Below are positions 19,581 through 30,712 of a stretch of DNA of 64,000 nucleotides, one piece after another. The notes below the pieces were generated by a model. It had not been told where the DNA came from, ran no database searches, and saw nothing but the letters and a program-made list of their open reading frames with translations. Source of the stretch: Lepus europaeus (Eukaryota; Chordata; Mammalia; Lagomorpha; Leporidae). Numbering within the stretch: the stretch's first letter is position 1; each line of letters opens with the position of its first letter. The DNA lies in the NCBI RefSeq assembly GCF_033115175.1, contig NC_084833.1:53344716-53408715 (forward strand), written 5' to 3'. A program made the translations under genes and the position numbers.

Positions 19581-20819
19581 CAGCTTTAAGTTCACAGCAA
19601 AATTGAGCAGAAAATATGTAGGTTCTTTATGTCCACTCTCCACACACACCCTCCCCTAGTACTGACAGCCCCCACCATAGTGGTACATTTGTTTCAGGAA
19701 TAAAGCTACCCTGGAACATCATTATCGTCCAAAGTCCATAATTCACGTTAGGATTCATTCTTGGTGTTTTATACCCTATATGTGTTGACAGATGCATAGT
19801 TTCTCTGCCCTAAAAGCTCTCTGTTTTGACTGTTTATCCCTCCCTCCCTCCTAACTCCTTGTGATCACTGATCACATATCACTGATCTCCTATAATTTTG
19901 CCTCTTCCAAAATGTTATATAATTGGAATAATACATATGTGTCCTTTTCAGATTGGCTTCCTTCATTTAGTAATATGCATTTAAGTTTCCGCCACATAGT
20001 TTCATGGCTTAATAGTTCATTTCTCCTTAGCACAGAAGAATATTCCATCATCTGGACTGATACCACGGTTCATTTATTCACTAACCTTCTGGAAGACATC
20101 CTGGTGGTTTCTAAGTTTTGGCAGTTATGAATAAAGCTGTCATAAACATCTTGTGTAATTTTTGTATTGGCATAGTTTTTTAATTCATTTCAGTAAACAC
20201 CAAAGACTATGATTTCGGAATTATACAGTAAGGGTATGTGTAGTTTTATAATAAACTGCCAAACTATCTTCCAAAGTAACTATACTTTGACCTAAACAGA
20301 GTCAATTTCTCCTCCTACCTCAATGACTAAGTGTTCCTGTTACTCCCCATCCTCACCAGCATTTGGTATTATCAGTGTTTTAACTTTGAGCTATTCTAGT
20401 GGGTATGTGATAATATGTCATTCTTGTTTTAAATTGAAGTTCCATAATGGCATATGATGTTGAAGATCTTTTAATATACTTACTTTCCATCAATTTATCT
20501 TCTTTGATAAGTGTCTATTTGGGTCTTTTGTTCATTTCTTAATCTTGTTCATGTTCTATGGTGAGTTTTGAGAATTCTTTGTATATTTTGGATAGCAATC
20601 CTTTATCAGATGTGTCATTTGCAAATATTTTCCCCCAGTTTTTGTCTTATCATCTCATTCTCTTGACATTGTCTTTCACAGATCAAATTTTTTTAATTTT
20701 AATGAAGTCCGGCATCTTCATTGTTTATTTCATGGATCTTGAATGCTCTGGGTGTTGTTTCCAAATAGTTATCACCATACACAAGACCATCTAGATATTC
20801 TCCTGTTATCTTCCAGGTT

Positions 20820-20932
20820 TTTTTCCTTCCTTCCTTCCTTCCTTCCTTCCTTCCTTCCTTCCTTCCTCCCTCCCTCCCTCCCTCCCTCCCTCCCTCCCTT
20901 CCTTCCTTCCTTCCTCCCTCCCTTCCTTTCCT
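20820..20932. repeat. (TTCC)n/(TCCC)n tract
   Basis: About 110 bases of CCTT units, then CCTC units, then CCTT again. It is the stretched tail region of the adjacent minus C-SINE, purine-pure on the minus strand and able in principle to form triplex DNA. Confidence 0.95.
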
Positions 20933-20933
20933 T

Positions 20934-21236
20934 ATTTGAAAGGCAGAGTTACAGAGAAGAAGAGGCGGAGGAGGGTGGTCTTCCATCCGCTGGTTCATTC
21001 CCCAAATGGCCACAACGGCTGGATCTGGGCCAATCTGAAGCCAGGAGCCAGGAGCTTCCTCTGGGTCTCCCATGTGGGTGCAGATGTCCAAGGACTTGGG
21101 CTACCTTCTACTGAGTTCCCAGGCCATAGCAGAGAGTTGGATCGGAAGTGGAGCAGCTGGGACTCAAACTGGTGCCCATATGGGATGCTGGGGCTGCAGG
21201 CCGGAGGTGTAACCCACTGCGCCACAGCACTGGCCC
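20934..21236 (-). repeat. C-SINE inserted in L1, minus
   Basis: CTTATTTGAAAGGCAGAGTT to CACTGCGCCACAGCACTGGC. The L1 sequence continues on either side. Confidence 0.92.
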
Positions 21237-21420
21237 CTCCTCTAGGAATTTTATGATTTTACATTTGATATATAGGTCTGTATTCCATTTTGAGTTCATT
21301 TTTGTGAAGGGTGTATAGTCCGTTTAATTTCTTTGCATGTGGATAATCAGTTTATTGAAGAGTATCTTTTCTCCATTGTTTTGTCTTTGCTTGTTTATCA
21401 AAGGTCAGTTGACTATATGT

Positions 21421-21583
21421 GGGTCCACAGGACCCAGATGAAGCTCTTGGCTCCTGGCTTCCACCTGGTCTAGCCCCAGTTGTTGCAGCCATCTCAGGAG
21501 TGAACCAGCTGTTGGAAGATCTCAGTCTCTCTCTGATCTCTCTCTAACTCTGACTTTCAAATAAAATAAATAGATTTTTTTAA
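21421..21583 (+). repeat. C-SINE 3' fragment, plus
   Basis: The copy starts mid-element at GGACCCAGATGAAGCTCTTG and runs to CTTTCAAATAAAATAAATAG; the head is missing. It lies between L1 and the MITE-like element. Confidence 0.85.
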
Positions 21584-21584
21584 A

Positions 21585-21775
21585 AGTTTGTGGAAAACAT
21601 AATTCAATAATGTTTATTTTAGTTGCAAAAAAATTTGAAATCCAAACATATGAGGAGTTCCAAAAAGGTCTTGGAAAATGCATACTATGAAAAAAAATGC
21701 ATGAATTTCAAGATTTTTTTGCACCAAAATAGTTATCTATCAGTTTCATTTTCTATGAACTTTTTGAAGTCTCCT
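21585..21775. repeat. MITE-like palindromic element, second copy
   Basis: Two arms: AAGTTTGTGGAAAACATAAT ... GAGGAGTTCCAAAAAGGTCT, then GGAAAATGCATACTATG ... TTTCTATGAACTTTTTGAAG. The inner GTTTATTTTAGTTGCAAAAA and GATTTTTTTGCACCAAAATA are inverted relatives. It may be two overlapping copies in opposite orientation. Confidence 0.55.
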
Positions 21776-22215
21776 TGTGTTTCTGTTTGTTCATTTGCTA
21801 GTATCACAATGTTTTGAATACTGTGACTTTATAGTGAGTCTTGAAGTCAGGTTATATCACTCCTTCAATACTGAATTGATATTCTGGGTCTTGGAAAGAC
21901 AAAACTTTAGAATCGGTTTGTCAACATCCACAAATAATCTGCTGGGACTTAGATTGGGATTGCATTGAATATAGAGATCACATTGGAAAGAACTGACATA
22001 TTGACAATACTGGAGTCTTCCCATCCAGAAACATTGAATATCACTCCAATTAGTTCTTTGTTTTTCATCAGATTTTTGTAGTTTCCCTCATGATAGATCT
22101 TGTATATGTCTTGTTAGATTTGTACCTAAATATTTCATTTTTTTGGAACTAATGTAAATGGTAACATATTTCTAATTTTAAATTCCACTTATTAATTGCT
22201 AGTGTTTTATACTTT

Positions 22216-22345
22216 TTACTAGTGTGTCATAGTAACGTGAGATATTAATAATGAAGAAAATTGGGAGTGGTATATCCAGACTCATTGTTCTATCTTTGAA
22301 ACTTTTCTGCAAATCTAAAATTACTCCAAAATAGAAAGTGTATTT
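22216..22345 (+). repeat. L1 3'-end-like piece, sense
   Basis: TGAAACTTTTCTGCAAATCTAAAATTACTCC (22298-22328 region) followed by an AAATAGAAAGTGTATTT end resembles the 3' terminus of an old L1M in sense orientation. Confidence 0.5.
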
Positions 22346-22584
22346 GAAAATGTTCATTGAAATATTTAAGATATTTCTTTCCTTTCTTTTTTTATTTTCT
22401 TCATTGCATATTTCTATGTTTTAAACGTTTTAAAGGCATATAGTCAAAGTCATATTACATTTATGAACTAGTGACAATATTCACCACTTTAATGTTAATA
22501 AAGATGTTAAATGTATCTTATGAAAGTGAAAATAAACTTTCACCATGGTTATGTTTTAGAAGGAAAAGCTTCATCATCAATGTG

Positions 22585-23190
22585 ATTGGCTTTGCAGCCA
22601 AACTGACCTGTTCTGAGGTCCAAGCTCAATCACTTTCCCCATATAAGACCTCTCTCAGCCCCTGTTTCTCAACTAGAAAATGAGAGTGATAAAGTAGACC
22701 CTTCATATCTACAAATTAGCATTTGCAGTTTTGATCAGAAAAGTCCATGTTATGTAGCCCTCTATAATTGTACTAATGAGGCAACTTGAATTTTTTATGT
22801 TAGCTGAAGTATAACACCATATAAAGTGGTTGAAAGAACAAACTAAAAAATATTTCTTGAATTTGGATTCTACCTGTGCTATTATAAACCATGTGGCCTT
22901 TCTTAGATCTCTTAAATTTACTAAGCTTCCATTTTATCTGCAAAATCGGATAATAATGGTCACACTTTACAATGCTGTTGTATTAAGTAGTAAAGAAAAT
23001 AATAACTACGACTGTTAATATTGGTTGCATATGCATTTGGATTCTATTCTAGGGGTTGAACACATTTTTCTATTCAATTCTCTCAACAACTTTATGTATA
23101 AGTACTAATATTATCTTCATCCTACAAGTGAGGAAATTAATATAAAATGTTTAGAGCACTCAGCTTGGTATATACTAAGCAATCAATATA
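22585..23190 (+). repeat. Cluster of three MIR-like fragments, sense
   Basis: Three MIR core regions occur in succession: around 22585-22700 (CAGCCCCTGTTTCTCAACTAGAAAATGA region), 22830-23000 (CTAAGCTTCCATTTTATCTG, GATAATAATGGTCACAC) and 23015-23190 (CAACAACTTTATGTATAAGT, CTACAAGTGAGGAAATTAAT). All are old and diverged, on the same strand. Confidence 0.6.
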
Positions 23191-23631
23191 TGCTGGTTAC
23201 AATTATCCCAGCCCTAGACTGAACTACATGAGGGAATACACAGCCTTAACAGCTCCTGGAATATAGTTGATGCTTTTTTAATACTTGTGGAGTCGATAAA
23301 CCACTCACTTACCTGATCAATCAATCTTGTTAATCATTCAGTAGCTGTGCTGGTAGTTTCATTGTTGCCTCTGTTCTCCACTTGGGTAGTGCTTCCATGA
23401 ACATGGTTAAAATTCTCTTTATGGAAAAGAAATTCAATTATTAGTAATGAGATAGAAATTAATAGGGTACTGGATCTTAGCCACCAAATAGATCCTATGG
23501 CTAAGTTGAAAAATGAAATGCAAAATCAGTCAATGGTTTGTGTTTATGATGGGAATGATGCCATCAATAAGGAAACAGAAAAGCAATTTGAGAAATTATT
23601 TCAGGGAGTGACTCCATTTTAAGAAGTCATC

Positions 23632-23793
23632 ATGGTTGGGCATTTAGTGCAGTGGTTAAGATGCCATTTGAGATGCCTGCATCCCATATCACAGTGCCTG
23701 GGCTTAGTCCTGGATCTGCTTCCAGTTCATCTTCCTGCTAATGTGCAACCTTGAAGGCACCTGGTGATGGCTCCAACTGCTTGGTCCCTGCTT
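23632..23793 (+). repeat. Old C-SINE 5' half, plus
   Basis: GGTTGGGCATTTAGTGCAGT head and GATGCCTGCATCCCATATCA, ending at CCAACTGCTTGGTCCCTGC; the 3' half is absent. Confidence 0.78.
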
Positions 23794-23989
23794 CAGTAGA
23801 AAATGCCTTGGGAAACATATCCAAATAAGAGAAGTTAACACTAGAGCATAAGGCAACCAAAGACAAATTAATTGGTTCAGCCAGGCTTTCTCCAGGGTTA
23901 TGTAAGCACTCAAATTTCAAGGAGCAAGAACAGGGAGAAATCAATAAAATAAAGTTGGAGGCTTGGTACTGTTAATCTTTGTGAAATTA

Positions 23990-25330
23990 TTTCATAAGAT
24001 CTTTGCAATAAAATAATATTTATGAATTTGGCATTGAAAAAATTCTCAGTATTCCTTAGAATGTCATGGATGACTTATAATAATTACTTTTGGTATTATG
24101 AATATTAGAAATAATGTATACAAAGGTGAATATGTTATAAAAATATTAGTGTGGAATAAAAACAAAACCCAAAAGTATAAGGAAAATATAGTAATTTAAT
24201 AAAATCTTAACTTGTATGTAGTAAAATATTAACATAAATCAGAAGAAAAAAATATCAGCTGGAAAACTATTTGCAACAAACATGACAAATGGCTGATTTC
24301 ATACATATAAAAGACCTCTTATAAATCAATAAGGAAAAGATGAATAACCCAACAGAAGAATACTTAAAGAAGACAAATTGGCACTTTATGGGAAATGAAA
24401 TATGAATTGCCAATGAACATCTGAAAAGATGCTCAGCTTTACTCATCATTAAATAGCTGCAAACAAAAACAACAAAATGCCATTATCACTCTCAAATGAG
24501 CAAGACTTATAGAGAAACAAAAACTCTTATTTGAACTTGTGGAATATGAATTAGTGTAACCATTTTGGAGGCAATATGGTGATATACATCAAAATTCCAA
24601 GAGTACGTATTTTGACACTGTGATTCTGTTTCTAGGATTATGCCACAGCACATTGTACTAAGATGTACATGAACTCATGTTCATGACAACATTGTTTGTA
24701 ATAACCAAAAACTAGAAATGAAGGAAAATGTATCAGCGGATATTCAAAATTATGGTACATCCATCCTGTAAAATGCTAGGCAGTTATTAAAATACAATGA
24801 TATAGGCCGGCGCCATGGCTCAACAGGCTAATCCTCCGCCTGCAGCGCCGGCACACCGGGTTCTAGTCCCGGTCGGGGCACCGGATTCTGTCCCGGTTGC
24901 CCCTCTTCCAGGCCAGCTCTCTGCTATGGCCCGGGAGTGCAGTGGAGGATGGCCCAAGTGCTTGGGCCCTGCACCCCATGGGAGACCAGGAGAAGCACCT
25001 GGCTCCTGGCTTCGGATCAACACAGTGTGCCGGCCACAGCGCGCCGGCTGCGGCAGCCATTGGAGGGTGAACCAACGTCAAAGGAAGACCTTTCTCTCTG
25101 TCTCTTTCTCTCACTGTCCACTCTGCCTGTCCAAAAAAAAAAAAAAAAAAAACAATGATATAGAAAAAATGAAAACTGATATGGATTAAATTCAGCATGA
25201 TGTGCTGGCTTGGATCCTGGAACAATATCTAAAAAGGACATTAGTGGAAAAAATAGTGAAACCCACATGAAGTCCAGAGTTTAGTTAATATGAATGTACC
25301 AATGTTAACTTCTTATGTTTAACAAAAGTA
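23990..25330 (+). repeat. Old L1 3' region, sense, split by a young C-SINE
   Basis: Old L1 3' phrases in sense: CTGAAAAGATGCTCAGCTTT, AATAACCAAAAACTAGAAAT, CAAAATTATGGTACATCCAT, AGTTATTAAAATACAATGAT. After the SINE at 24805-25151 it continues with GAAAACTGATATGGATTAAA. Limits are approximate. Confidence 0.65.
24794..25162 (+). repeat. Young C-SINE with TSD, plus
   Basis: GGCCGGCGCCATGGCTCAAC head, B-box GGGTTCTAGTCCC, tail CTCTGCCTGTCC plus about twenty A. The TSD ACAATGATATA is at 24794-24804 and 25152-25162. Confidence 0.94.
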
Positions 25331-25770
25331 CCTTTATTATATAAAATGTTAATAAGTACCTTTTGCATAAATCAAAATTATGCCAAATAAAAAAAGTTCA
25401 TTTAAAAGTAGTCACATAGGAAAGGACCAAGCTATGCTAAGTCAAAACCAAATTCAAGGTAGTATATATAGCATTTGTGTAGTAACATAGGAGGTCTATA
25501 TATATACACATATACAGAGCGAGAGGTAGAGAGGTGTAGGCATAGAAATCAGCAGCGTATGCTCCTCCCCCTAAAGTAGCTTATATAGGTTATCTCTGAG
25601 TTACTGGAATGAACATTTTCATTGTCATTGGAAATAAGCGATTAGTTGAGATATTCTCTTTTTCATTTTCACAGTAAATCATCCTGTATTCTTTCAATTC
25701 TTTTACTAGGGGACACGTGTTTGTTATATAATTTAAAAGCAACTAATTCAACAAAATAAAGTATGAAAAT
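25331..25770. other. Intergenic AT-rich DNA, nothing recognised
   Basis: Contains a short TATATATATACACATATAC run near 25498-25516; otherwise no identifiable element. Confidence 0.4.
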
Positions 25771-25771
25771 T

Positions 25772-26041
25772 TGCTAGCATCCATAACGGTGCTGTGGCGC
25801 AGTGGGTTAACACCCTGGCCTGAAGCACCGGCATCCCATATGGGTGCCGGTTCAAGACTCAGCTGCTCCACTTCCTGTCCAGCTCTCTGCTGTGGCCTGG
25901 GGAAGCAGTAGAAGATAGCCCAAGTCCTTGGGCTCCTGCACCCACGTGGGAGACCCGGAGGAGGCTCCTGGCTCCTGGCTTCAGATTGGCGCAGCTCTGG
26001 CTGTTGCGGCCAATTGGGGAGTGAACCATCGGATGGAAGAC

Positions 26042-26077
<36 letters not shown>

Positions 26078-26148
26078 GCCTCTCCTCTCTCTGTGTAACT
26101 CTGACTTTCAAGTAATATAAATAAATCTTTAAAAAAAAATTGGCTAGC
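25772..26148 (+). repeat. C-SINE with imperfect TSD, plus
   Basis: AACGGTGCTGTGGCGCAGTG to CAAGTAATATAAATAAATC plus A run. Flanks TTGCTAGCAT (before) and TTGGCTAGCAT (after) are the likely TSD. An extended CT microsatellite lies at 26042-26077. Confidence 0.9.
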
Positions 26149-26249
26149 ATGCTCACTGACATATTGAAGATACTCACTATTTGAAAACTTCTATGGCCTT
26201 TTAATATCTGCTAAGTCTGTAAGTTCTTTAACAACAGTCACAAAGTTTT

Positions 26250-26462
26250 AGTCAGTATTTATTGTGGTCTGACTCTGGACTGAGTATTTTACACATTGTC
26301 TCATTACTCCCTGCAGCAACATTCTGATCTATGTATCATTATTATCTTCCATTTTATAGACAAGGAAAAGGGTTAGAGAAGTAAAAATTTTCAAGGTCAC
26401 ATCACACAGTGAATAAATGGTAGAACCAGCAGCTTGTCTCCAAAGTAAAGCCATGGTTGCTT
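26250..26462 (+). repeat. MIR-like element, sense
   Basis: TGAGTATTTTACACATTGTC, TCATTATTATCTTCCATTTT and TTTTCAAGGTCACATCACAC follow the MIR core order. Confidence 0.7.
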
Positions 26463-27003
26463 CTGCAGATACTATTTCTTTTTTAACTTTCTGAATGGTT
26501 ATGTGGTAAGTGTAGTCTAGCAACAAGTGGAAGAAAGCAACAATTAATCACTTTTACTCTTTGAGTTGAATGCTTCTGTCTCTGAATCTTTTTAAATTTT
26601 AGCAAATGGGCTTTGCACCTTGATTCTTTACATTTTAAATGTTCTGACTTGTCTTTGAATTATTTAGTGGTTTTAACTAGTCCCATATCTGGATCACTTT
26701 TTAGAGACAGTTATTTGATTCTTAAAGTTGAATTTTTGGGAATACTATTAAAATCCCTCCCTAAAACGGAGCGTTTTTCTTTAAAAAAAAAAAAAAAAAG
26801 ATAACTAGCATTTGTTATCCCTTTCCTCTTCTTTCTCTTTCTCCCTCCTGGTTTTGTAGAGCAGGTAGTTTTTCCCTCATAAACCAATATGAGTGAGTAA
26901 AGGAATATCTTCTCCCCAGTTTACATGGCTTCTCTGGTAGAAAAAAAATTAAAACCAACATTTAGATGCTAAACGTTAATAGAATTTTCTACATGCACAG
27001 AAA

Positions 27004-27346
27004 ACTAAGTCATTTTTTAAAATATATTTATTTATTTGAAAGAGTTACAGAAAGAGAAAGAAAGGGAGAGATCTTCCATCTGCTGGTTCGCTCCCCATTG
27101 CATCAATGGTCTGGGGCTGGGCCAGGCCAAAGCCAGGAGCCAGGAGCTTCCTCTGGATCTCCCACATGGGTGCAGGGGCCCAAGCACTGGGACCATCTTC
27201 CACTGCTTTCCCAGGCTTATTAACAGGGAGCTGGATCAGAAGTGGAGCAGCCGAAACTCGAACTGGTGCTCATGTGGAATGCCAGCATTGCAGGTAGCAG
27301 CTTTACCCATTAAGCCACAGCACTGGCCCCACTAGGTCATTTTTAA
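27004..27346 (-). repeat. C-SINE with TSD, minus
   Basis: TTTATTTATTTGAAAGAGTT to TTAAGCCACAGCACTGGCCC. Flanks ACTAAGTCATTTTTTAAAAT (27004) and ACTAGGTCATTTTTAAAAT (27331) are near-identical TSDs. Confidence 0.92.
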
Positions 27347-27353
27347 AATTTAC

Positions 27354-27680
27354 TTTTAAAGGTTTATTTATTTGTTTGGAAGTCAAAGTTACAGAAAGAG
27401 GGAGAGACAGAGAGAGAGAGAGAGAGAAAGAGATCTTCCATCTGCTGGTTCACTCTCCAGATGGCTGCATTGGCCAACACTGAACCGGGCTGGGAGCTTC
27501 TTCCTGTTCTCCCAAGTGAGTTCAGGGGCCTGAGCACTGGGGCCATCTTCCATTGCTTTTTTCAGGTCATAAGCAGGGAGCTGGGTTGGAAGTGGAGCAG
27601 TGGGGACATGAACCAGAGCCTGTATGGGATGTTGGCATTGCAGGCAGTGGCTTTACCCATTAAGCCACAGCACTGGCCTC
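27354..27680 (-). repeat. C-SINE, minus, tandem with preceding copy
   Basis: GGTTTATTTATTTGTTTGGA to CATTAAGCCACAGCACTGGC. It has the same orientation as its neighbour and shares the same head ending, with a (GA)n tract at 27411-27430. Confidence 0.9.
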
Positions 27681-28560
27681 CATTTTTAAAATTTAAAAAT
27701 ATTTCAGAAACTATATTATTTCATCTTCTAATCTGTAGGCGGAATGTACACTTTTAATCCCAATTATCAGCATAATTTTTGTCAATTATCAACATTTGTT
27801 GGATTCTTGCTGTTTATATGGCACTACTGTTTATGGGAAATCATAAATTCCTAGCCATACTCAATGTCTCATTTGATTCAACTACAAAAACTTCAAAATT
27901 TTCTATGCATGTGAGCACTACAATCTTACAAAGCTCCATGGAAGATAGAATATAATAAATAAAACTTAGAAGATAGATCATAAAAAATAGATCTGAAAAT
28001 GTGATGGAAACAAGAGAAAATGAGTAAGGGTCATTTATCGTAACAAATTAATCTCCACTAAATATCTCTAAGGTGCTTGACATTGTGATGGGTGCTTAAG
28101 AGAATGTGCGCTGACTGACTTCCCACACAGTTGAATAAAGAATATTAAACATGACGGGGCATGCCGGAATTTTATGTCTGAAAATGTACTCTGAAATTCA
28201 ACAGATAGTTAGAAAGACAAACAAGTCGCCGGGGACAGTGTCACATAGATCACTGAGAGTGCTCTCCACTCTCAGGGAGCGTGTAGTCTACTTAGAGCAG
28301 CTCTGGACAATGTGTAAATTTGTCAAGGCATCCCAGATTACCCAGGTATCTGTGAGCAGTGCACACCTGCACAATCATACGTGGCAGCCCTAGCCATACT
28401 TAAACACCTGTGATGGACACATGTAGTAGATGTGTCCATAAGATTCTGAGTATAGGGAAGCAGATTTCTGTCTGGATGCAGCATTTGAATTCAGGTGATT
28501 GACAGAACGTCTTACAGTGAGGAGCACGGGCCCCTTTACTTTAACTTGGCCTGGTCTGTG
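27681..28560. other. Intergenic DNA, nothing recognised
   Basis: No repeat family or exon recognised. The 80-codon plus frame at 28151-28393 has no homology I know. Confidence 0.4.
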
Positions 28561-28561
28561 T

Positions 28562-28603
28562 CACTCTCCCCTTCAAATAAATAAATAAATCTTTAATAAA
28601 TAC
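28562..28603 (+). repeat. C-SINE tail remnant
   Basis: CCCTTCAAATAAATAAATAA plus ATCTTTAATAAAT is all that remains of a copy. Confidence 0.6.
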
Positions 28604-28654
28604 ATTTTCCTTACAAAATATTTCATAGTAACTTAAGAAATGTCAACATTATTT

Positions 28655-28752
28655 AAGTCTATAATAAGTAGAAATAAGTAAAAAAGTAAATTAGTAGAAG
28701 TATAAGTAGAAATAAGTATAAGTAATAAGTAGAAATAAGTAAATAAGTAAAA
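28655..28752. repeat. Degenerate AAGTAGAAATAAGTA tandem repeat
   Basis: About seven imperfect AAGTAGAAATAAGTA-type units with AAGTA sub-units. Confidence 0.85.
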
Positions 28753-29054
28753 TGTTATGTTAAAATGATTTCCCACAAACAACCTTATTTCCTAGAAAGT
28801 AATGGCCACGTTTTAAGTGTGAGCGACATTCTGGAGCCGCATAGAATGTTGTGTAGTTATCTCTGAATTTCTAGGCCAGTGGTCTCCAAATTGTTTTGAC
28901 CCAATGTTAATTGCATGAAGCATCAATACATGCTGGTTAATTTACTTTTTTAAAGATCTATTTACTTATTTTCTAGTGACTGGAGTGAAATAGACATTTT
29001 GAGAATCAATGATGCTTTATAGCCCTTGTCTCCTTCATTGAGGAACAGTGTTTT

Positions 29055-29325
29055 ATTTTGTTTTCTCTTCACACTATTTGTTGAACTCTTTTACTTAGGA
29101 TAGGGTTGACTGTACGATCATTAAGTGTACTGAAAAGAGATCGTTGTAGAAATTAAGAGTGAGAACCCGAGAGTGTAAATATTAACAGTGAGAATCCAAG
29201 ATGGAGGGGGAGGAAGGGTTGGATCGTGGATGGGAGTGAGAGTGGGGGGGAAAAGTGCCACTGTGTTCCTAAAATGGTATACAGGAAATATAGGAAACTG
29301 GTATAACTTAATAAAATATATATAA
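29055..29325 (+). repeat. L1 3' UTR end (lagomorph-type), sense
   Basis: GTTGAACTCTTTTACTTAGG, TTAAGTGTACTGAAAAGAGA and a G-rich GATGGAGGGGGAGGAAGGGT block, then CTGTGTTCCTAAAATGGTAT and AATAAAATATATATAAAAA. The order (A/T part, G-rich stretch, terminal poly(A)) matches L1 3' UTRs. Confidence 0.6.
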
Positions 29326-29585
29326 AAAAGATTTATTTACTTATTTTGAAAGAATTACAGAGAGAGAGGGAGGGAGATCTTCCATCTGCTGGTTCACTCC
29401 CCAGATGGCTGCAATGGTGTTGATAGCAATGGCCCAAGTGCTTGAGCCATTAGCTGCTGCTTTCCCAGGCCTTTAGCAGGAAGCTGGGATTGGAAGTGGT
29501 GCAGGTGAGACATGAACCTGCACTCAAATGGGATATGGGCATTGCAGGTGGTGGCTTTACCTGCTGTGCCACAATGCCAGCCCCA
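29326..29585 (-). repeat. C-SINE, minus
   Basis: AAAGATTTATTTACTTATTT to GCTGTGCCACAATGCCAGCC, inserted at the A-rich L1 end. It has a short internal deletion around the AAATGGC block. Confidence 0.9.
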
Positions 29586-30320
29586 GGTTACTTTATTTTT
29601 GTAGTTAATACTTGTCGTGTGATTATTGGCTAACATCCCACGACTTAGTGAGCAACTGAGGGTGAAATTCATCAGTCAAGATTGAGAATGCCAACCTCTG
29701 TTTCCATACGGATTGCCTCCTGACAATTTGCTTCACTGTTGCATTTGTCAGACTAGAGAACACCATTGTGCCTCTGACCTTTCTAAGATGTCTGACCGAG
29801 GAGTCGCGCCAAGAGGAGGAGAACCGTGTCCCCGTGCTTGCACACAGGGTGGCTTGCTTGCTAAGGGCACTGACTGCGGAGAACCTGCCGGGTGGGAGTG
29901 CTGCTCTGCCTGTGACCAGCAGCTTAAACCAGCTGCACCCCAGCTTCTTCATGCTTCACTCCCAGGGCTTTGGGGAGTAACTGAGGTAAGAGAAAAAGCA
30001 CTTAGGACAGTGCCTGGCATGCAAGCAGCGCCATGCCAGGGTGTGATATGGGTGACATTGCATTCCAATGGGAGCGTTTTCCAGGAGGAGTCTTTTAAAG
30101 TCACTTTTCCATGTTGTGAGGGCCAATTAGCTGAAACTAGGAAAGGCAATCTGTCAGTTTACCCCAGTGAACTCCCACGGGCCCAACTCTTTGCCATGGA
30201 GGCTCCCTACCCTCTTCCAGGCAGGTGACTGGAGTACACCCAGAGGCTGGCAGACATGCATGCCAAGTGGGGTGCTGCTGTCTCCCCACGCAGGAAATGT
30301 TAATGAAGCTATATTTTTCT
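29586..30320. other. Intergenic unique DNA with a 171-codon frame
   Basis: A plus frame at 29713-30228 and a minus frame at 29623-29952 overlap each other. Neither has a family I recognise. There is no CpG island, no clear splice structure and no paired start context, so I do not call a gene. Confidence 0.4.
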
Positions 30321-30324
30321 TATA

Positions 30325-30495
30325 CATAGGCTTGTATATGTGTATGTATGCATGAGTCTATATGCGTGTGTATGTATGTGTACGTACACATCCCCATATG
30401 TTTGTATATATGTGTGTGCATGTGTACATGCAAATATATGAATGTATATACACATGCATGCATGTGCATCCATGTGTGTAATGTGTATATACACA
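30325..30495. repeat. TG/TATG-rich simple sequence
   Basis: Alternating purine-pyrimidine runs such as GTATATGTGTATGTATGCAT and TATATGTGTGTGCATGTGTA over about 170 bases; a potential Z-DNA-prone tract. A shorter similar run follows at 30615-30712. Confidence 0.88.
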
Positions 30496-30497
30496 CA

Positions 30498-30607
30498 AGC
30501 AAAAAGTGAAGTTAAAAGGTAAGCTTATTTTGGCATAAAGAATTTTGAAATCCTCGCATAGCTTTTTCATAATTCACTTTTCCTGTAAACTTTTTGAAGA
30601 CCCCTCA
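30498..30607. repeat. MITE-like element, third copy
   Basis: GGTAAGCTTATTTTGGCATA, GAATTTTGAAATCCTCGCAT, CTTTTCCTGTAAACTTTTTG. Matches the inner and right parts of the 18076 copy. Confidence 0.6.
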
Positions 30608-30712
30608 TGTGTGCGGTACACATATGCATATATGTATACAGACATAGGCATGTATGTAAGTATATACAGGGTAGATGTGTGTGCACATACACATGCGTGT
30701 GCACATATTTTA

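Larger units (their letters stand above)
19578..22215 (-). repeat. Ancient L1 (3' UTR and ORF2 end), antisense, split by later repeats
   Basis: Read on the minus strand this is the 3' portion of an old L1. Recognised blocks on the plus strand, in order: GTTTTGGCAGTTATGAATAA (20116), CATCCTCACCAGCATTTGGT (20349), TTTGTATATTTTGGATAGCA (20579), TGACATTGTCTTTCACAGAT (20663), TTTTGAGTTCATTTTTGTGA (21288), TTTAGAATCGGTTTGTCAAC (21905), GATTGGGATTGCATTGAATA (21953). It is interrupted by a TTCC/TCCC tract, a minus C-SINE, a C-SINE 3' piece and a MITE-like element. No frame remains intact. Confidence 0.85.

Noticed and set aside
20699..21114. Lysine/glycine-rich and Phe/Leu/Pro/Ser-rich frames
   Set aside because: They translate the (TTCC)n/(TCCC)n tract and the adjoining SINE.
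30320..30570. His/Thr/Cys-rich frames near 30.3-30.6 kb
   Set aside because: They arise from the TG/TATG simple sequence.
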